This document shows, piece after piece, positions 16,285 through 24,788 of a stretch of DNA of 51,381 bases. Each line of letters starts with the position of its first letter. Positions within the stretch are counted from its first letter, which is position 1. The stretch is from Candidatus Muiribacteriota bacterium (GTDB lineage Bacteria; Muiribacteriota; DAOVTB01), in contig DAOVTB010000009.1 of NCBI GenBank assembly GCA_030633305.1, forward strand, positions 1 through 51,381, in the 5' to 3' direction. A model generated the notes under the pieces. It searched no databases. It saw nothing but the letters and a program-made list of their open reading frames with translations, and was not told the origin of the DNA. The position numbers and the translations under genes were made by a program.

Positions 16285-17757
16285 TTATTTTAAATTAAAA
16301 AATTCTTTTGCTCCAGGATGCATATCAATTGGGATTCCCAATATTGCAGTTTTTTTGGAAATGTAGTTTGCCTGTGGACTTTCCCCCACTAAAATTTTTA
16401 AATTCCCGAACATGAGTTCAAGAAAAATCTTAACTTTTTCAGATTTTGTATCCTTATGTGTGATTACCATTGCTGTAACACCAAGAGTATTGATATCACG
16501 ATCCTGACCATTGTAAGTATTTTTTGGAATTACAACTGGTAATAGGTAGGGCAGTTCAGCTCTGATATTCTTTGAAATTTCGTGATCAACAGGTAAACAG
16601 AATATTGGATGTGATGAAGCAAGGTTTTCTATTAAACGGCTTGGGCATGCCCAGGTACTGAAAAAAGCATCGATTTCACCATTTTTCAATTGTTCTACAG
16701 CATTAAAAATATAAGCATTTCCAAGATGAGAGAAATCATCATTGTCAAGGCCATGTGCTTTTAATATTTGTAGTGCATTGGTCCTCGTGCCAGATCCGAT
16801 AGGTCCAACGTTGATTTTTTTACCTCTAAGATCATCTAATTTCTTAAATCCGGCTGATTTTAAAGTTACAATCTGAATTGCTTCTGGATAAAGTGAACAA
16901 ACGGCTCTCAGATTTTCAAGTGGTATGGAATTATCAAAAAGAAAATCTCCTTTTTGAGCCATATAAGCAATATCAGTTTGTGACAGTCCAAAATCAGCGA
17001 GTCCTGATCCAACAATCTGGCAATTTTCAATACTTCCTGAACTTGGATAACTTTTAAATTTTTTATAATTTTTAGAAAATATTTTTTCCATTCCTTGACC
17101 GATTGAATTATATACTCCTGATTTAACCCCTGAAGTGAAAGAAATAATATTATTAATTTTATTCAGTTTAAGATGAATATTTTTGTAAGCTTTTTTTATT
17201 TCATAACTTATAATTCCAAGTTGTTTTTTCTCATTTTTCTTTTTAAATTCCGTGATTTTCAGATTAATATCATCAATGTTTTTTTCCAGTCGGGATTTTT
17301 TTCTTGAAAGTTCATGATGGGATTTTTTAAGAGTTTTTGTTTCAATTATGTTTGAAGAAATCCATTGATCATTTTTTCTGACATATGTACTGGTTCCCCA
17401 GACCTTCAGAATATCTCCCTTTTTGTTACCTTCATGTTTTACTCCAGAAATACCTAATTGCTTAGCTCCAAGAATTGATGAAAGTGTAGATAGATTGATC
17501 TTGTTCCACTCTGAAAGGTTATAGTCTTTTAAAAATTCAATTCTAGTCTTATAGTATACAAGGAGTCTGGGTGTTTCATCATTCTGTGTAAAAGGATAAC
17601 TCCCATTTCTTGATAATTTCACAACTTTGAAAAGACCTTGTTGAAATTTGTTATCAAGTTTTGCCTGGATCTCTTTTGTAAGAGGAGCATTAGATGGTCC
17701 ACTCTGACAGCCTGTTATGAAAATACAGATTGTAAGTAAAATGATTATTATTTTCAT
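16285..17757 (-). CDS. TAXI-family solute-binding lipoprotein with extra N-terminal domain
   Basis: The start is set at ATG 17757, preceded by AAGGAGGAG; the longer open frame reaching back into gltS is not used. 490 residues. The lipobox ITGC puts the lipid-modified Cys at residue 17. Residues about 25-150 form an unknown domain, about 150-215 a coiled coil, and about 220-488 a TAXI (TRAP-associated extracytoplasmic immunogenic) fold with GVYNSIGQGMEKIF, SSGSIENCQ and GPIGSGTRTNALQIL. A Thermus TAXI protein is known to bind glutamate. No TRAP permease is nearby. The genes on both sides encode glutamate-type symporters. Confidence 0.85.
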   Translation of the reverse strand: MKIIIILLTICIFITGCQSGPSNAPLTKEIQAKLDNKFQQGLFKVVKLSRNGSYPFTQNDETPRLLVYYKTRIEFLKDYNLSEWNKINLSTLSSILGAKQLGISGVKHEGNKKGDILKVWGTSTYVRKNDQWISSNIIETKTLKKSHHELSRKKSRLEKNIDDINLKITEFKKKNEKKQLGIISYEIKKAYKNIHLKLNKINNIISFTSGVKSGVYNSIGQGMEKIFSKNYKKFKSYPSSGSIENCQIVGSGLADFGLSQTDIAYMAQKGDFLFDNSIPLENLRAVCSLYPEAIQIVTLKSAGFKKLDDLRGKKINVGPIGSGTRTNALQILKAHGLDNDDFSHLGNAYIFNAVEQLKNGEIDAFFSTWACPSRLIENLASSHPIFCLPVDHEISKNIRAELPYLLPVVIPKNTYNGQDRDINTLGVTAMVITHKDTKSEKVKIFLELMFGNLKILVGESPQANYISKKTAILGIPIDMHPGAKEFFNLK

Positions 17758-17770
17758 TGTGTTCTCCTCC

Positions 17771-18988
17771 TTAAATTTTGAAAATTGGTAGAAATCCAAG
17801 AAATCCCGATAAGATCGCGGCGTTCGCAATATCAATGAAAAAAGCTCCAACCATCGGTACCACAAGAAATGCTTGAGGTGAAGGTCCGTATTTTGAAGTA
17901 ACCGCCTCCATGTTTGCAACTGCGGTTGGAGTTGCACCCATTCCAAATCCACAATGTCCGCCAGCCATGATTGCAGCATTGTAATCTTTCCCCATGACTC
18001 TAAAAGTTATAAAATAGCAGAATAATGCAAGAGTCAATGTTTGTGCACCAAGTATAATGACCATTGGACCTGCAAGATTAGTAAGTTCCCAGAGACGCAG
18101 TGACATGAGTGCCATTGACAGGAATATCGAAAGTCCAATAGTACCACAGAGATCTACACACTCTTTCTTTATAGTATATATACCTGTAAGCTCACAGAAA
18201 TTTGCGATAATAATTCCAAACATCAGAGAGCAAATAAAGCTTGGTGCAGGAATGTTGATGCTCTGCAAATATTTATATATCAAATTTCCTGCCACAACGC
18301 ATATGCAAATTATTAACATGGTTTCAAGTACAGTAAGGGGAGTCACCTTGTCTTCATCTTCGGGATCATAAGTAATACATTCTGACATATCCTGTGGAAT
18401 TTCATCAGGATTAGGCTTAAGTTTATACTTGCTTATTAATCTCTGGGAGACGGGACCACCGATTAGACCACCAAGGACTAGTCCGAAAGTTGCACATGCC
18501 ATTGAAAGTTCAAGTGCGGCTTGAAGATTCTGCGTTTTGGAAAACATGTCAGCGTAAGTCGCTCCTGTTCCATGACCTCCAGTTAATGTAATTGATCCTC
18601 CGATTAAACCAAATAAAGGATTAAGATCAGTTGCCCATGCTAGGAAAACACCAAGACCATTCTGAATAAAAAGATAACCGCCAGCAAGAGCCAAAAACAG
18701 AAAAACTTTAGGACCACCTCGTTTTAATAGTTTGAAACTTGCACCTAGACCTACAGTTGTGAAAAAAGTAAGCATCAGGGGTGTTTTTAAACTCATATCA
18801 TATGTGAGTTGTAGATTGAATTTAGAATACAAAACACTCGTTGCTATTGCAAAGACAATACCTCCAACGACTGGGGCTGGAATATTATATTTCTTTAAGA
18901 AGTTAATTCTTCTGTTAAAGAAATATCCAATAAAAAGGACAACGACCGCTAGTCCATATGTTTGAATCAAATCAAGGTGAATACTCAT
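17771..18988 (-). CDS. gltS: Sodium/glutamate symporter GltS
   Basis: 405 residues with about eleven spans. Strong GltS landmarks are the start LDLIQTYGLAVVVLFIG, the first re-entrant motif GGSITLTGGHGTGATYADMF, and the second copy MAGGHCGFGMGATPTAVANM. GltS imports glutamate with Na+. AAGGAG precedes the ATG and a promoter lies at 19023-19052. It is the first gene of the operon gltS - TAXI lipoprotein - dctA/gltP. The lipoprotein's ribosome-binding site overlaps the gltS stop codon. Confidence 0.95.
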   Translation of the reverse strand: MSIHLDLIQTYGLAVVVLFIGYFFNRRINFLKKYNIPAPVVGGIVFAIATSVLYSKFNLQLTYDMSLKTPLMLTFFTTVGLGASFKLLKRGGPKVFLFLALAGGYLFIQNGLGVFLAWATDLNPLFGLIGGSITLTGGHGTGATYADMFSKTQNLQAALELSMACATFGLVLGGLIGGPVSQRLISKYKLKPNPDEIPQDMSECITYDPEDEDKVTPLTVLETMLIICICVVAGNLIYKYLQSINIPAPSFICSLMFGIIIANFCELTGIYTIKKECVDLCGTIGLSIFLSMALMSLRLWELTNLAGPMVIILGAQTLTLALFCYFITFRVMGKDYNAAIMAGGHCGFGMGATPTAVANMEAVTSKYGPSPQAFLVVPMVGAFFIDIANAAILSGFLGFLPIFKI

Positions 18989-19022
18989 AAAATCTCCTTA
19001 CAAGATGTAAATAATGAATTGT

Positions 19023-19052
19023 ATTATAACAAATATTGAAGAAGAATATCAA
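19023..19052 (-). promoter_or_regulatory. Sigma-A type promoter for gltS operon
   Basis: On the minus strand: TTGATA (19047-19052), an 18-base spacer and TATAAT (19023-19028), giving a leader of about 30 bases with AAGGAG near its end. Confidence 0.65.
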
Positions 19053-19091
19053 TGATTCATACAAAGCTTCTTCGAGAGATTTCTAAATAGT

Positions 19092-19904
19092 CTAAAAAGT
19101 AGAGCTGTTTAATTTCATAAAAGCATCATTTGTTGGATTTCCAGCGTAATCAACAATGATTTTCTGCCCTTGTTTGACTTGAAAATCATAGGAAAGATTT
19201 TTAGTTGGTGAATAATCTCCTGGTTTTACCAGATACATCGAGTTATTATCTTTTACACCTTTGAAGTATAGAGGTTTATAAGAACTGCTGTTAGAACGAT
19301 TCCATGAAAAAATAGGTTTTCCGTTGAACATAATCTCATTTCCATTGGCATCAATTAAATGAACAATATAGTGTGCCTGATTATATGTGGAAAGGTAAGG
19401 TTTAATAGTAACGCTTCCATCGCTTACAGCGATTCTTGAGTCTTTCCCTGGTCCTGTTATTGCAATTGGTCCTGCACCTGTAGGTGGTGGTGTAACTGCT
19501 GCGGTTGCAGCAGGTCCATCAATTACTTTTTTTAAAGGTGTATTTGCAATCACAGTTGGTTCTTCGCCAACAGTATCAGCTGGTGTATATAATTCAGGTC
19601 TTTCAGTTTTTAGGTCAGTAAGAATAATTTTATTTATTGGAATATTTTTTGGTTTCATTGGTGGTATCAGCATTGGTTTAACGGTTTGATTCCAGAATGT
19701 TCCAGAGGTGTTTTTCTCGATATTAAGCATTTCTACTTTCTGAGTCGCCGTTTCACCCTCCTTACCAAGTTCAACAGTTATAGTATCTGTATCACCTGCG
19801 TGCAATGATGAAGTTAAGATCATTAAAAATAATGAAATAAATAAAACCCTATTTAATAATCCTGAAAATAAATTTTTTCTTTCCGAGATAGTTTGAAAAA
19901 TCAT
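19092..19904 (-). CDS. Exported protein with shared C-terminal domain, pseudopilin operon
   Basis: 270 residues. A hydrophobic segment at about 18-35 ending SLHAG is a signal peptide or anchor. A Pro-rich linker (about 75-150) leads to a beta-rich domain at about 162-254. That domain (SVTIKPYLST, KPLYFKG, DYSP, VKQGQKI) is recognisably the same as one inside the 713-residue exported protein at 26464-28605. No known family comes to mind. The ATG has GAGGAG about nine bases upstream and overlaps the preceding pseudopilin gene by 56 bases, so it is the last gene of that operon and possibly a client or tip component of the pilus. Confidence 0.65.
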   Translation of the reverse strand: MIFQTISERKNLFSGLLNRVLFISLFLMILTSSLHAGDTDTITVELGKEGETATQKVEMLNIEKNTSGTFWNQTVKPMLIPPMKPKNIPINKIILTDLKTERPELYTPADTVGEEPTVIANTPLKKVIDGPAATAAVTPPPTGAGPIAITGPGKDSRIAVSDGSVTIKPYLSTYNQAHYIVHLIDANGNEIMFNGKPIFSWNRSNSSSYKPLYFKGVKDNNSMYLVKPGDYSPTKNLSYDFQVKQGQKIIVDYAGNPTNDAFMKLNSSTF

Positions 19905-20265
19905 ATTTTTTATCTCCTCTATTTGATATTCTTACTACTTTTCTATCCTTATCTATAAGTTTATACTCGACGTGTTCCATGTCCCATAAACCTTGATTAT
20001 TGATTGTTGGTATTTCAAGTAAATAGTGCGTTTCATTTTTTTTTATAATTGTAAAAGAGGATCTGATATCTTTTTTGAGTCTAAGATCAAGAAGTGCAAG
20101 TGTATTATAGTACTCCTGCTCAGCAGTATCTTCTTTATCAATTGATGATGAATTTGAATTCCAGGCAAGCATAATTGTAAAGACAATTATGAAAATCGAC
20201 GAAACAACTACAATTTCAACAAGTGAATATGCTCTATTACTCAACATACGTAATCCATTCATCAA
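19849..20265 (-). CDS. Pseudopilin (GspH/GspJ-like)
   Basis: 138 residues. A short basic leader is followed by a prepilin peptidase site before YSLVEIVVVSSIFIIVF, with Ala at -1 and the conserved Glu at +5 of the mature protein. The rest is a small globular domain of strands. The class of minor pseudopilin cannot be fixed from this. It overlaps the 3' end of the large PilX-like gene by 29 bases and the start of the exported-protein gene by 56 bases, which shows a tightly packed operon. Confidence 0.8.
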   Translation of the reverse strand: MMNGLRMLSNRAYSLVEIVVVSSIFIIVFTIMLAWNSNSSSIDKEDTAEQEYYNTLALLDLRLKKDIRSSFTIIKKNETHYLLEIPTINNQGLWDMEHVEYKLIDKDRKVVRISNRGDKKYDFSNYLGKKKFIFRIIK

Positions 20266-22219
20266 TGACCATCAACCGATAATTCTTCTTGTAATTTTCT
20301 GTATCAGTTGGATCAAATGATTTGTTATATTTTATTTCTCTGATTGCCTTTCCTTTGAAATTTGTCATGTGTATATTATCTGCAGCGATTAAACCATTGA
20401 TTTTAAAACTTTTAGGTAATTTAACTGTTCCTTTAAGTGCAACAAGACCAGCATTAACAGGTTCGCTTGTTTCGACACTGATATCATCATTCAATGAAAT
20501 CAATGTCAATGGTTCATTTGGCATTGTAGAAATACCTTTTTTTATTGTAATTCTTCCATTAACAAGAATTAATCCGCCACCACCAGTTGCGATATCTATT
20601 TTTCTGTCAATTACAAGGTTCGATCCAACTCTTATGGCACCAGAAATAAGTAAATGCCCATTACCATCTTTTTTTACAAGATCAAAAAAACTGTTTGCAG
20701 GTATAATACCTAAACCCACTTTTTGATAAAGAAAACCAAGGTCTTCAAAGGAATCAAGATTCCCCTCAAATAATTTTTGACCAGAGTTATTGAGCAATTC
20801 ATATGAATTTCCATATGCCTGTAAATAAAAATCAGAATTATTGCCATCAATTTTTAACCTGTTAAGTTCTGGAGGTGGTATAACTCCGAATCCTTTAGGA
20901 AAATACTTTGGCTCTTTCATGAGTATTTTATTGATTGGACCATTGAATTTTATAATCGATAGATTGCCAGAATTGTAATGTCTTTTGAGTACGGAAGACA
21001 TTCTTTTTTTGTAATCAGAGTATGATGGGAAATTACTTTTTATCATATCTTTATCATTTTGAAGCACATTTGGAAATGTATCAGAATTGAATGTAGTTTC
21101 ACTAAGACTAGGAAGTGCAAAACGAAAGGATTTGAAAGGCAGGTCTTTTCTAGCAATACCATAACAAAGAGCCCATTTCCTAAAGACATTTCCAATTATG
21201 AGATTTGGAACAGGAGTATTTTTACATCCGAAAAGATCAAGCATGGAAGTTTTACCAATACTTAAATAATTCCCGAAACCCTCTTGCTGAAGCTCTTTAT
21301 AGCATGTGTATTTAAATACAGAGTAGTATAATTTATTATTTAAAGATAGCAGATATTCTCCTGGTGTCATATCATATTTAAATTCTGAACAGTTCAATAG
21401 AGCATCTTCGTATTCGTTTTTTCCTCCACCTTTAGATAGTGCAAATTCCCATGGTGCATTGTTACCTAGATAAATCCATCCTTGAGAGTCAATTAGATTT
21501 CGGACGTCTGTTGCTGTATAGAGCGAATTTTTATTGACTGATGTTCCGCCTGAAACAATAACAGGAGAATTATCGAGATTAGCAATTTTTTTTGAATCAT
21601 TTACTGAATTAAGATTAAGCATTCCTTGATTTTTGACAAAAAGAACAAATTTACCTACTACAGGAGGAGTAATATTTATCATTCTTGATTCGCGAAAAGC
21701 AACAAGTTTACATGTGGCTTTTTCAATTTGAACTTCTGAATGAACAGAAAAAATGTAGGAGACTTCATTAGGGTCTGTCGCTAGCCAGAAATTATTATTG
21801 GGTTCATACAGCAAAGCTACAGTTTCAAACTTAAAAGTAACTTTGAACTTTTTTATATCCCTTGATTTTCCCTTCAGATCATCAATTAGATTAGATTCCA
21901 TTACATAATCCATTCCATCCTGGCTTGGTAATCCATCTTCAGAAAGGAGTAACATAACAATGTTTTTTATATTCTCAGGTGCTTTGTCTCTTTTTGGAAA
22001 AGTTGCAGGATCACTGCTGTTTATAAAGGTAATTACTTTATTCAATACAGATTTTCCAATTTTAAGTCCGCTGTTTGCTAGAAAGTAAGCACGTTCATAG
22101 TCTGAATTTCGAACAACCTGATTAAGATGTTCTTTAGTAAAATATATGCGAGTAACTGCAAGTAGAAAAATAATTGAAATAAGCAGGAGAAATATCGGAA
22201 GAATGAATCCGCGTCTCAT
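20237..22219 (-). CDS. Large PilX/GspK-like pseudopilin
   Basis: 660 residues. The leader MRRG is followed by FILPIFLLLISIIFLLAV and then ERAYFLANSGLKIG, the usual PilX/GspK start (hydrophobic helix, then an ANSGL/AEAGL helix). The +5 Glu is missing, as in GspK-type proteins. It is far longer than typical PilX (about 200) or GspK (about 300). The C-terminal third (about 500-625) alternates short strands and glycines (GGGGLILVNGRITIKKG and similar), which looks like a beta-helix. It would cap or decorate a pseudopilus. It shares one base with the upstream PilV-like gene. Confidence 0.75.
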   Translation of the reverse strand: MRRGFILPIFLLLISIIFLLAVTRIYFTKEHLNQVVRNSDYERAYFLANSGLKIGKSVLNKVITFINSSDPATFPKRDKAPENIKNIVMLLLSEDGLPSQDGMDYVMESNLIDDLKGKSRDIKKFKVTFKFETVALLYEPNNNFWLATDPNEVSYIFSVHSEVQIEKATCKLVAFRESRMINITPPVVGKFVLFVKNQGMLNLNSVNDSKKIANLDNSPVIVSGGTSVNKNSLYTATDVRNLIDSQGWIYLGNNAPWEFALSKGGGKNEYEDALLNCSEFKYDMTPGEYLLSLNNKLYYSVFKYTCYKELQQEGFGNYLSIGKTSMLDLFGCKNTPVPNLIIGNVFRKWALCYGIARKDLPFKSFRFALPSLSETTFNSDTFPNVLQNDKDMIKSNFPSYSDYKKRMSSVLKRHYNSGNLSIIKFNGPINKILMKEPKYFPKGFGVIPPPELNRLKIDGNNSDFYLQAYGNSYELLNNSGQKLFEGNLDSFEDLGFLYQKVGLGIIPANSFFDLVKKDGNGHLLISGAIRVGSNLVIDRKIDIATGGGGLILVNGRITIKKGISTMPNEPLTLISLNDDISVETSEPVNAGLVALKGTVKLPKSFKINGLIAADNIHMTNFKGKAIREIKYNKSFDPTDTENYKKNYRLMVIDEWITYVE

Positions 22220-22668
22220 TATTCTTCACCTCCAGGAATGAACTCCTTGCTGTTTAGAAATCCCATAATTTTGTATTTAAGAAATTTTTTAATTGTGCGT
22301 GGCTTCCAGCGAATTTCAACTGTTGCAAGAAAGTATGGACCACCTTCTGAACCAGATGTGTCCATTTTTTCAATTGAAAGTGTTCGTTTGTAATTTTTTG
22401 GCATTGATGAAATTCCCAGTTCTTTAAGAGAAAATGGCTTTGAAAGGTTAGCATCTGATATTTCAGTCATGGTTTGCAGGTCATCATATTTAATTTGTTT
22501 AAGTGCTGCAATCATAGAACTTGCATGACTTGTGGCAATGCCTGTTCCTTGAGCATGAATAACATTTTTTCTACTGGAAGAAAAAACAACATATAGTGGT
22601 CCGAAAACAACTGCACAAAGAACAAGTGCAATCATTACTTCTATCAATGTCATTCCACGTTTTTTCAT
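22219..22668 (-). CDS. Pseudopilin (PilV/GspI-like)
   Basis: 149 residues. A classic prepilin N-terminus, KKRG followed by MTLIEVMIALVLCAVVFGP, has Gly at -1 and Glu at +5, so it is processed by PilD-type prepilin peptidase. The globular part is short and strand-rich with a WKPR motif, consistent with a minor pilin. It is the first gene of the minus-strand pseudopilin operon; GGAGG lies 11 bases before the ATG. No assembly ATPase, platform protein, secretin or peptidase gene is present in the window. Confidence 0.85.
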   Translation of the reverse strand: MKKRGMTLIEVMIALVLCAVVFGPLYVVFSSSRKNVIHAQGTGIATSHASSMIAALKQIKYDDLQTMTEISDANLSKPFSLKELGISSMPKNYKRTLSIEKMDTSGSEGGPYFLATVEIRWKPRTIKKFLKYKIMGFLNSKEFIPGGEE

Positions 22669-22786
22669 TTAGTTTTTATCCTCCACACTTATAATTAGTG
22701 TATAAAATATAATTAATGGAAATTATTTGTTTATTATACATTAATATACAACTTTTTTTTTCCTTTTTTAGATTTAGTTACACTGA

Positions 22787-22792
22787 TATAAT
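22787..22792 (+). promoter_or_regulatory. -10 box of a possibly leaderless ECF sigma gene
   Basis: A consensus TATAAT ends six bases before the ATG of the sigma factor gene. Transcription would then start at or next to the A of the ATG, and no Shine-Dalgarno is present. The -35 position is only a T-run (22764-22769), so this half is weak. Confidence 0.45.
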
Positions 22793-22798
22793 AGCATC

Positions 22799-23290
22799 AT
22801 GAATGAATTGGAATTTACTAAAATTTATGAAGAGTATAAAAAATATGTTTCGGTTATTATCCGTTGTCATATTGATGACAAACATCTGCAGGATGATTTG
22901 TTTCAGGAAGTATGGATCAGTGTTATTCGCTCCTGGCATAATTTTAAAAAAAATTCCAAGATAAGCACCTGGTTATACAGTGTTACAAAGTTTACAGCGT
23001 TACAATACAAGAGAAAGCATCGTTATATAGGAAAAGAAAAATGTCTTGGTGATTCCAGCTGGTGCGCTGGAGTAAGCCCTGGTTTTGAAGATAGCTTGAT
23101 TGATTGGAGTGTACTTAAAGAATCTATCAACGCTCTTGATGATGAAGAACAGAAACTGATTTTTTTGAAATATGGTATGGGGTACAGAGTGTCGGAATTG
23201 GTGAAAGAACTTGGGTTAACTGAAACAACAGTAAAAGGAAGACTGGCGATGGCTAAGAAAAAACTGAGATCCAGATTGTTCAAAAAATAA
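22799..23290 (+). CDS. ECF-type RNA polymerase sigma factor
   Basis: 163 residues with sigma region 2 (LQDDLFQEVWISVIRSWHNF, then STWLYSVTKFTALQYKRKH) and region 4 (LDDEEQKLIFLKYGMGYRVSELVKEL, then TTVKGRLAMAKKKLRSRL), no regions 1 or 3. It directs transcription of a regulon probably including its own operon. The next gene, ten bases downstream, is its anti-sigma factor. It sits on the opposite strand between two pseudopilin genes, so control of surface structures is a reasonable guess but not shown. Confidence 0.9.
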   Translation: MNELEFTKIYEEYKKYVSVIIRCHIDDKHLQDDLFQEVWISVIRSWHNFKKNSKISTWLYSVTKFTALQYKRKHRYIGKEKCLGDSSWCAGVSPGFEDSLIDWSVLKESINALDDEEQKLIFLKYGMGYRVSELVKELGLTETTVKGRLAMAKKKLRSRLFKK

Positions 23291-23300
23291 GGATTTATTT

Positions 23301-24242
23301 ATGAAAAACTGTAGATTAAAAGATACGATAGAGGATTTGATTATATTATCACAGCATGAAGTCCTGTCAGATGATGAAAAACGGATTTTGAGCGAGCATA
23401 TAGCGGTCTGTGAAATTTGTGCACAGATGGAAAAAGAATATATTATTTTGGAAAGATCTCTTGAAAAATCAATAGTTCCTGCTGTTAAGTTCCCTGATAC
23501 GGGCATAATATTTAATAATTGTAATGAATCTAAAGGATATTTTATGAATTGGAAAAAAGTTGCTATAGCCATAATTACTATAGGCACAATTATTTTTTTG
23601 ACTATGAGTGGAAATCGTGAAGGAAAGAAGATTGCCAGTAAACAGGAAAAGAAAAATGAAGTTACAACTGGCGAAAAAACATTGGAAATTAAGAAAGGTT
23701 CTGTAGTTTTTGATGTTGAAAAAGGAACTGCCTATCTTCAAAAATATATGGAAATTAAAAACCAGGTAAATAAAAGGTCACTTCTTGAATTGAAAGATTC
23801 TGTTACAACAATGAGTAATTCAGAAGTAACAGTATATTATTCTGATTTTGTTAAAATAAAAATGAAATCAAATACTCAGTTGCAATATTTTAAAAACTAT
23901 GTACATATGAAAAATGGGAAAATGAATGTAAATATGTTCCGTAAAGGAAATAAATTTACTATAAAGACCCCAATTGCGATGGCTGGGATTTTAGGTACTG
24001 AGTTTTCAATAGCGGTCTCAAATAACAGGATGAAAGTAATTGTGAGGGAAGGAACAGTCAAAGTCTGGAATGAAAAAGGAGTTGAGCATATAAAGGCTGG
24101 TCATATCTGCACCGTTGGAAAAGGCGAGGCTCCATATTTGAAAAAGACTGGTTCAAGTTCTGCAATAAAAGCTGTTGGAACCAGGAATAATGATGGTGGC
24201 AGTGTTTCGAATACTGGACTAGATACTTTGATTAATCGATAA
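23301..24242 (+). CDS. Anti-sigma factor: zinc-finger (ZAS) - membrane span - FecR domain
   Basis: 313 residues in three parts. Residues about 1-55 carry the ZAS zinc motif HIAVCEIC (HxxxCxxC) that binds ECF sigma factors. Residues about 80-100 form a single membrane span (WKKVAIAIITIGTIIFL). Residues about 125-290 form a FecR domain in the periplasm, with IKTPIAMAGILGTEFSI and IVREGTVKVWNEKG as the core. Usual FecR regulators receive a signal from a TonB-dependent transducer; none is seen here. It converges with a pseudopilin gene six bases from its stop. Confidence 0.88.
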   Translation: MKNCRLKDTIEDLIILSQHEVLSDDEKRILSEHIAVCEICAQMEKEYIILERSLEKSIVPAVKFPDTGIIFNNCNESKGYFMNWKKVAIAIITIGTIIFLTMSGNREGKKIASKQEKKNEVTTGEKTLEIKKGSVVFDVEKGTAYLQKYMEIKNQVNKRSLLELKDSVTTMSNSEVTVYYSDFVKIKMKSNTQLQYFKNYVHMKNGKMNVNMFRKGNKFTIKTPIAMAGILGTEFSIAVSNNRMKVIVREGTVKVWNEKGVEHIKAGHICTVGKGEAPYLKKTGSSSAIKAVGTRNNDGGSVSNTGLDTLINR

Positions 24243-24248
24243 TCTTTT

Positions 24249-24770
24249 CTATATATCTGAAATAGCAATCTGCTGCTTAAGAGAAACGATTACCTTCTTT
24301 TTTTTATTTTGTACTTCTAGGTTGCATTCTAAAATGGAAGTGCTTTTAAGGATAATGGAGAATTTAACTTGGCCACCTTTATCTTTAATAAACTTCTCGA
24401 AGTCAAATATTTTTTTTTCTGCTGGCGAGGAACTTGTTTTAAGACTTTCTCTGATAATTGAATATGGGTCTTGCCAGCAATAGATAATTTTCTTTTTTTC
24501 AGGTAGTTTATCTTTACCAAGTCGTGCAATTAGAAATTCTAAAGTATTATTTTTAGTTTTAAGTTTCAGAGAATCTTTTTTATAGATTGAACGTAGATCT
24601 TTTTTCAAGCTCTTGATCAGTGAATTGAATTTAAGCTCTGAAAATGAAGCAATTTTTTCATCAGTATCAGAATAACTGCTGGATAAAATAGTATACATTA
24701 TACCTGATATCAGAATACATAGCGAGAAAGAGATCATTATCTCAATGAGTGTAAAAGCTCTAATCTTCAT
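24249..24770 (-). CDS. Pseudopilin (PilW/GspJ-like)
   Basis: 173 residues. A short leader MKIRA precedes FTLIEIMISFSLCILISGIMY, with Ala at -1 and Glu at +5, a normal prepilin cleavage site. A coiled helix and several Lys-rich strands follow; the C-terminus QKKKKVIVSLKQQIAI is unusually basic. No Shine-Dalgarno is visible before the ATG; the preceding STAS gene ends 18 bases upstream, so it is probably in that transcript. It is separated from the other pseudopilin genes by the divergent sigma/anti-sigma pair. Confidence 0.8.
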   Translation of the reverse strand: MKIRAFTLIEIMISFSLCILISGIMYTILSSSYSDTDEKIASFSELKFNSLIKSLKKDLRSIYKKDSLKLKTKNNTLEFLIARLGKDKLPEKKKIIYCWQDPYSIIRESLKTSSSPAEKKIFDFEKFIKDKGGQVKFSIILKSTSILECNLEVQNKKKKVIVSLKQQIAISDI

Positions 24771-24788
24771 TATGTTTATTGACCGGAT

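Noticed and set aside
17758-17979. N-terminal extension making a fusion of gltS end and the TAXI protein
   Set aside because: The TAXI start at 17757 has a strong ribosome site and begins a lipoprotein signal. The extension is gltS read in another frame.
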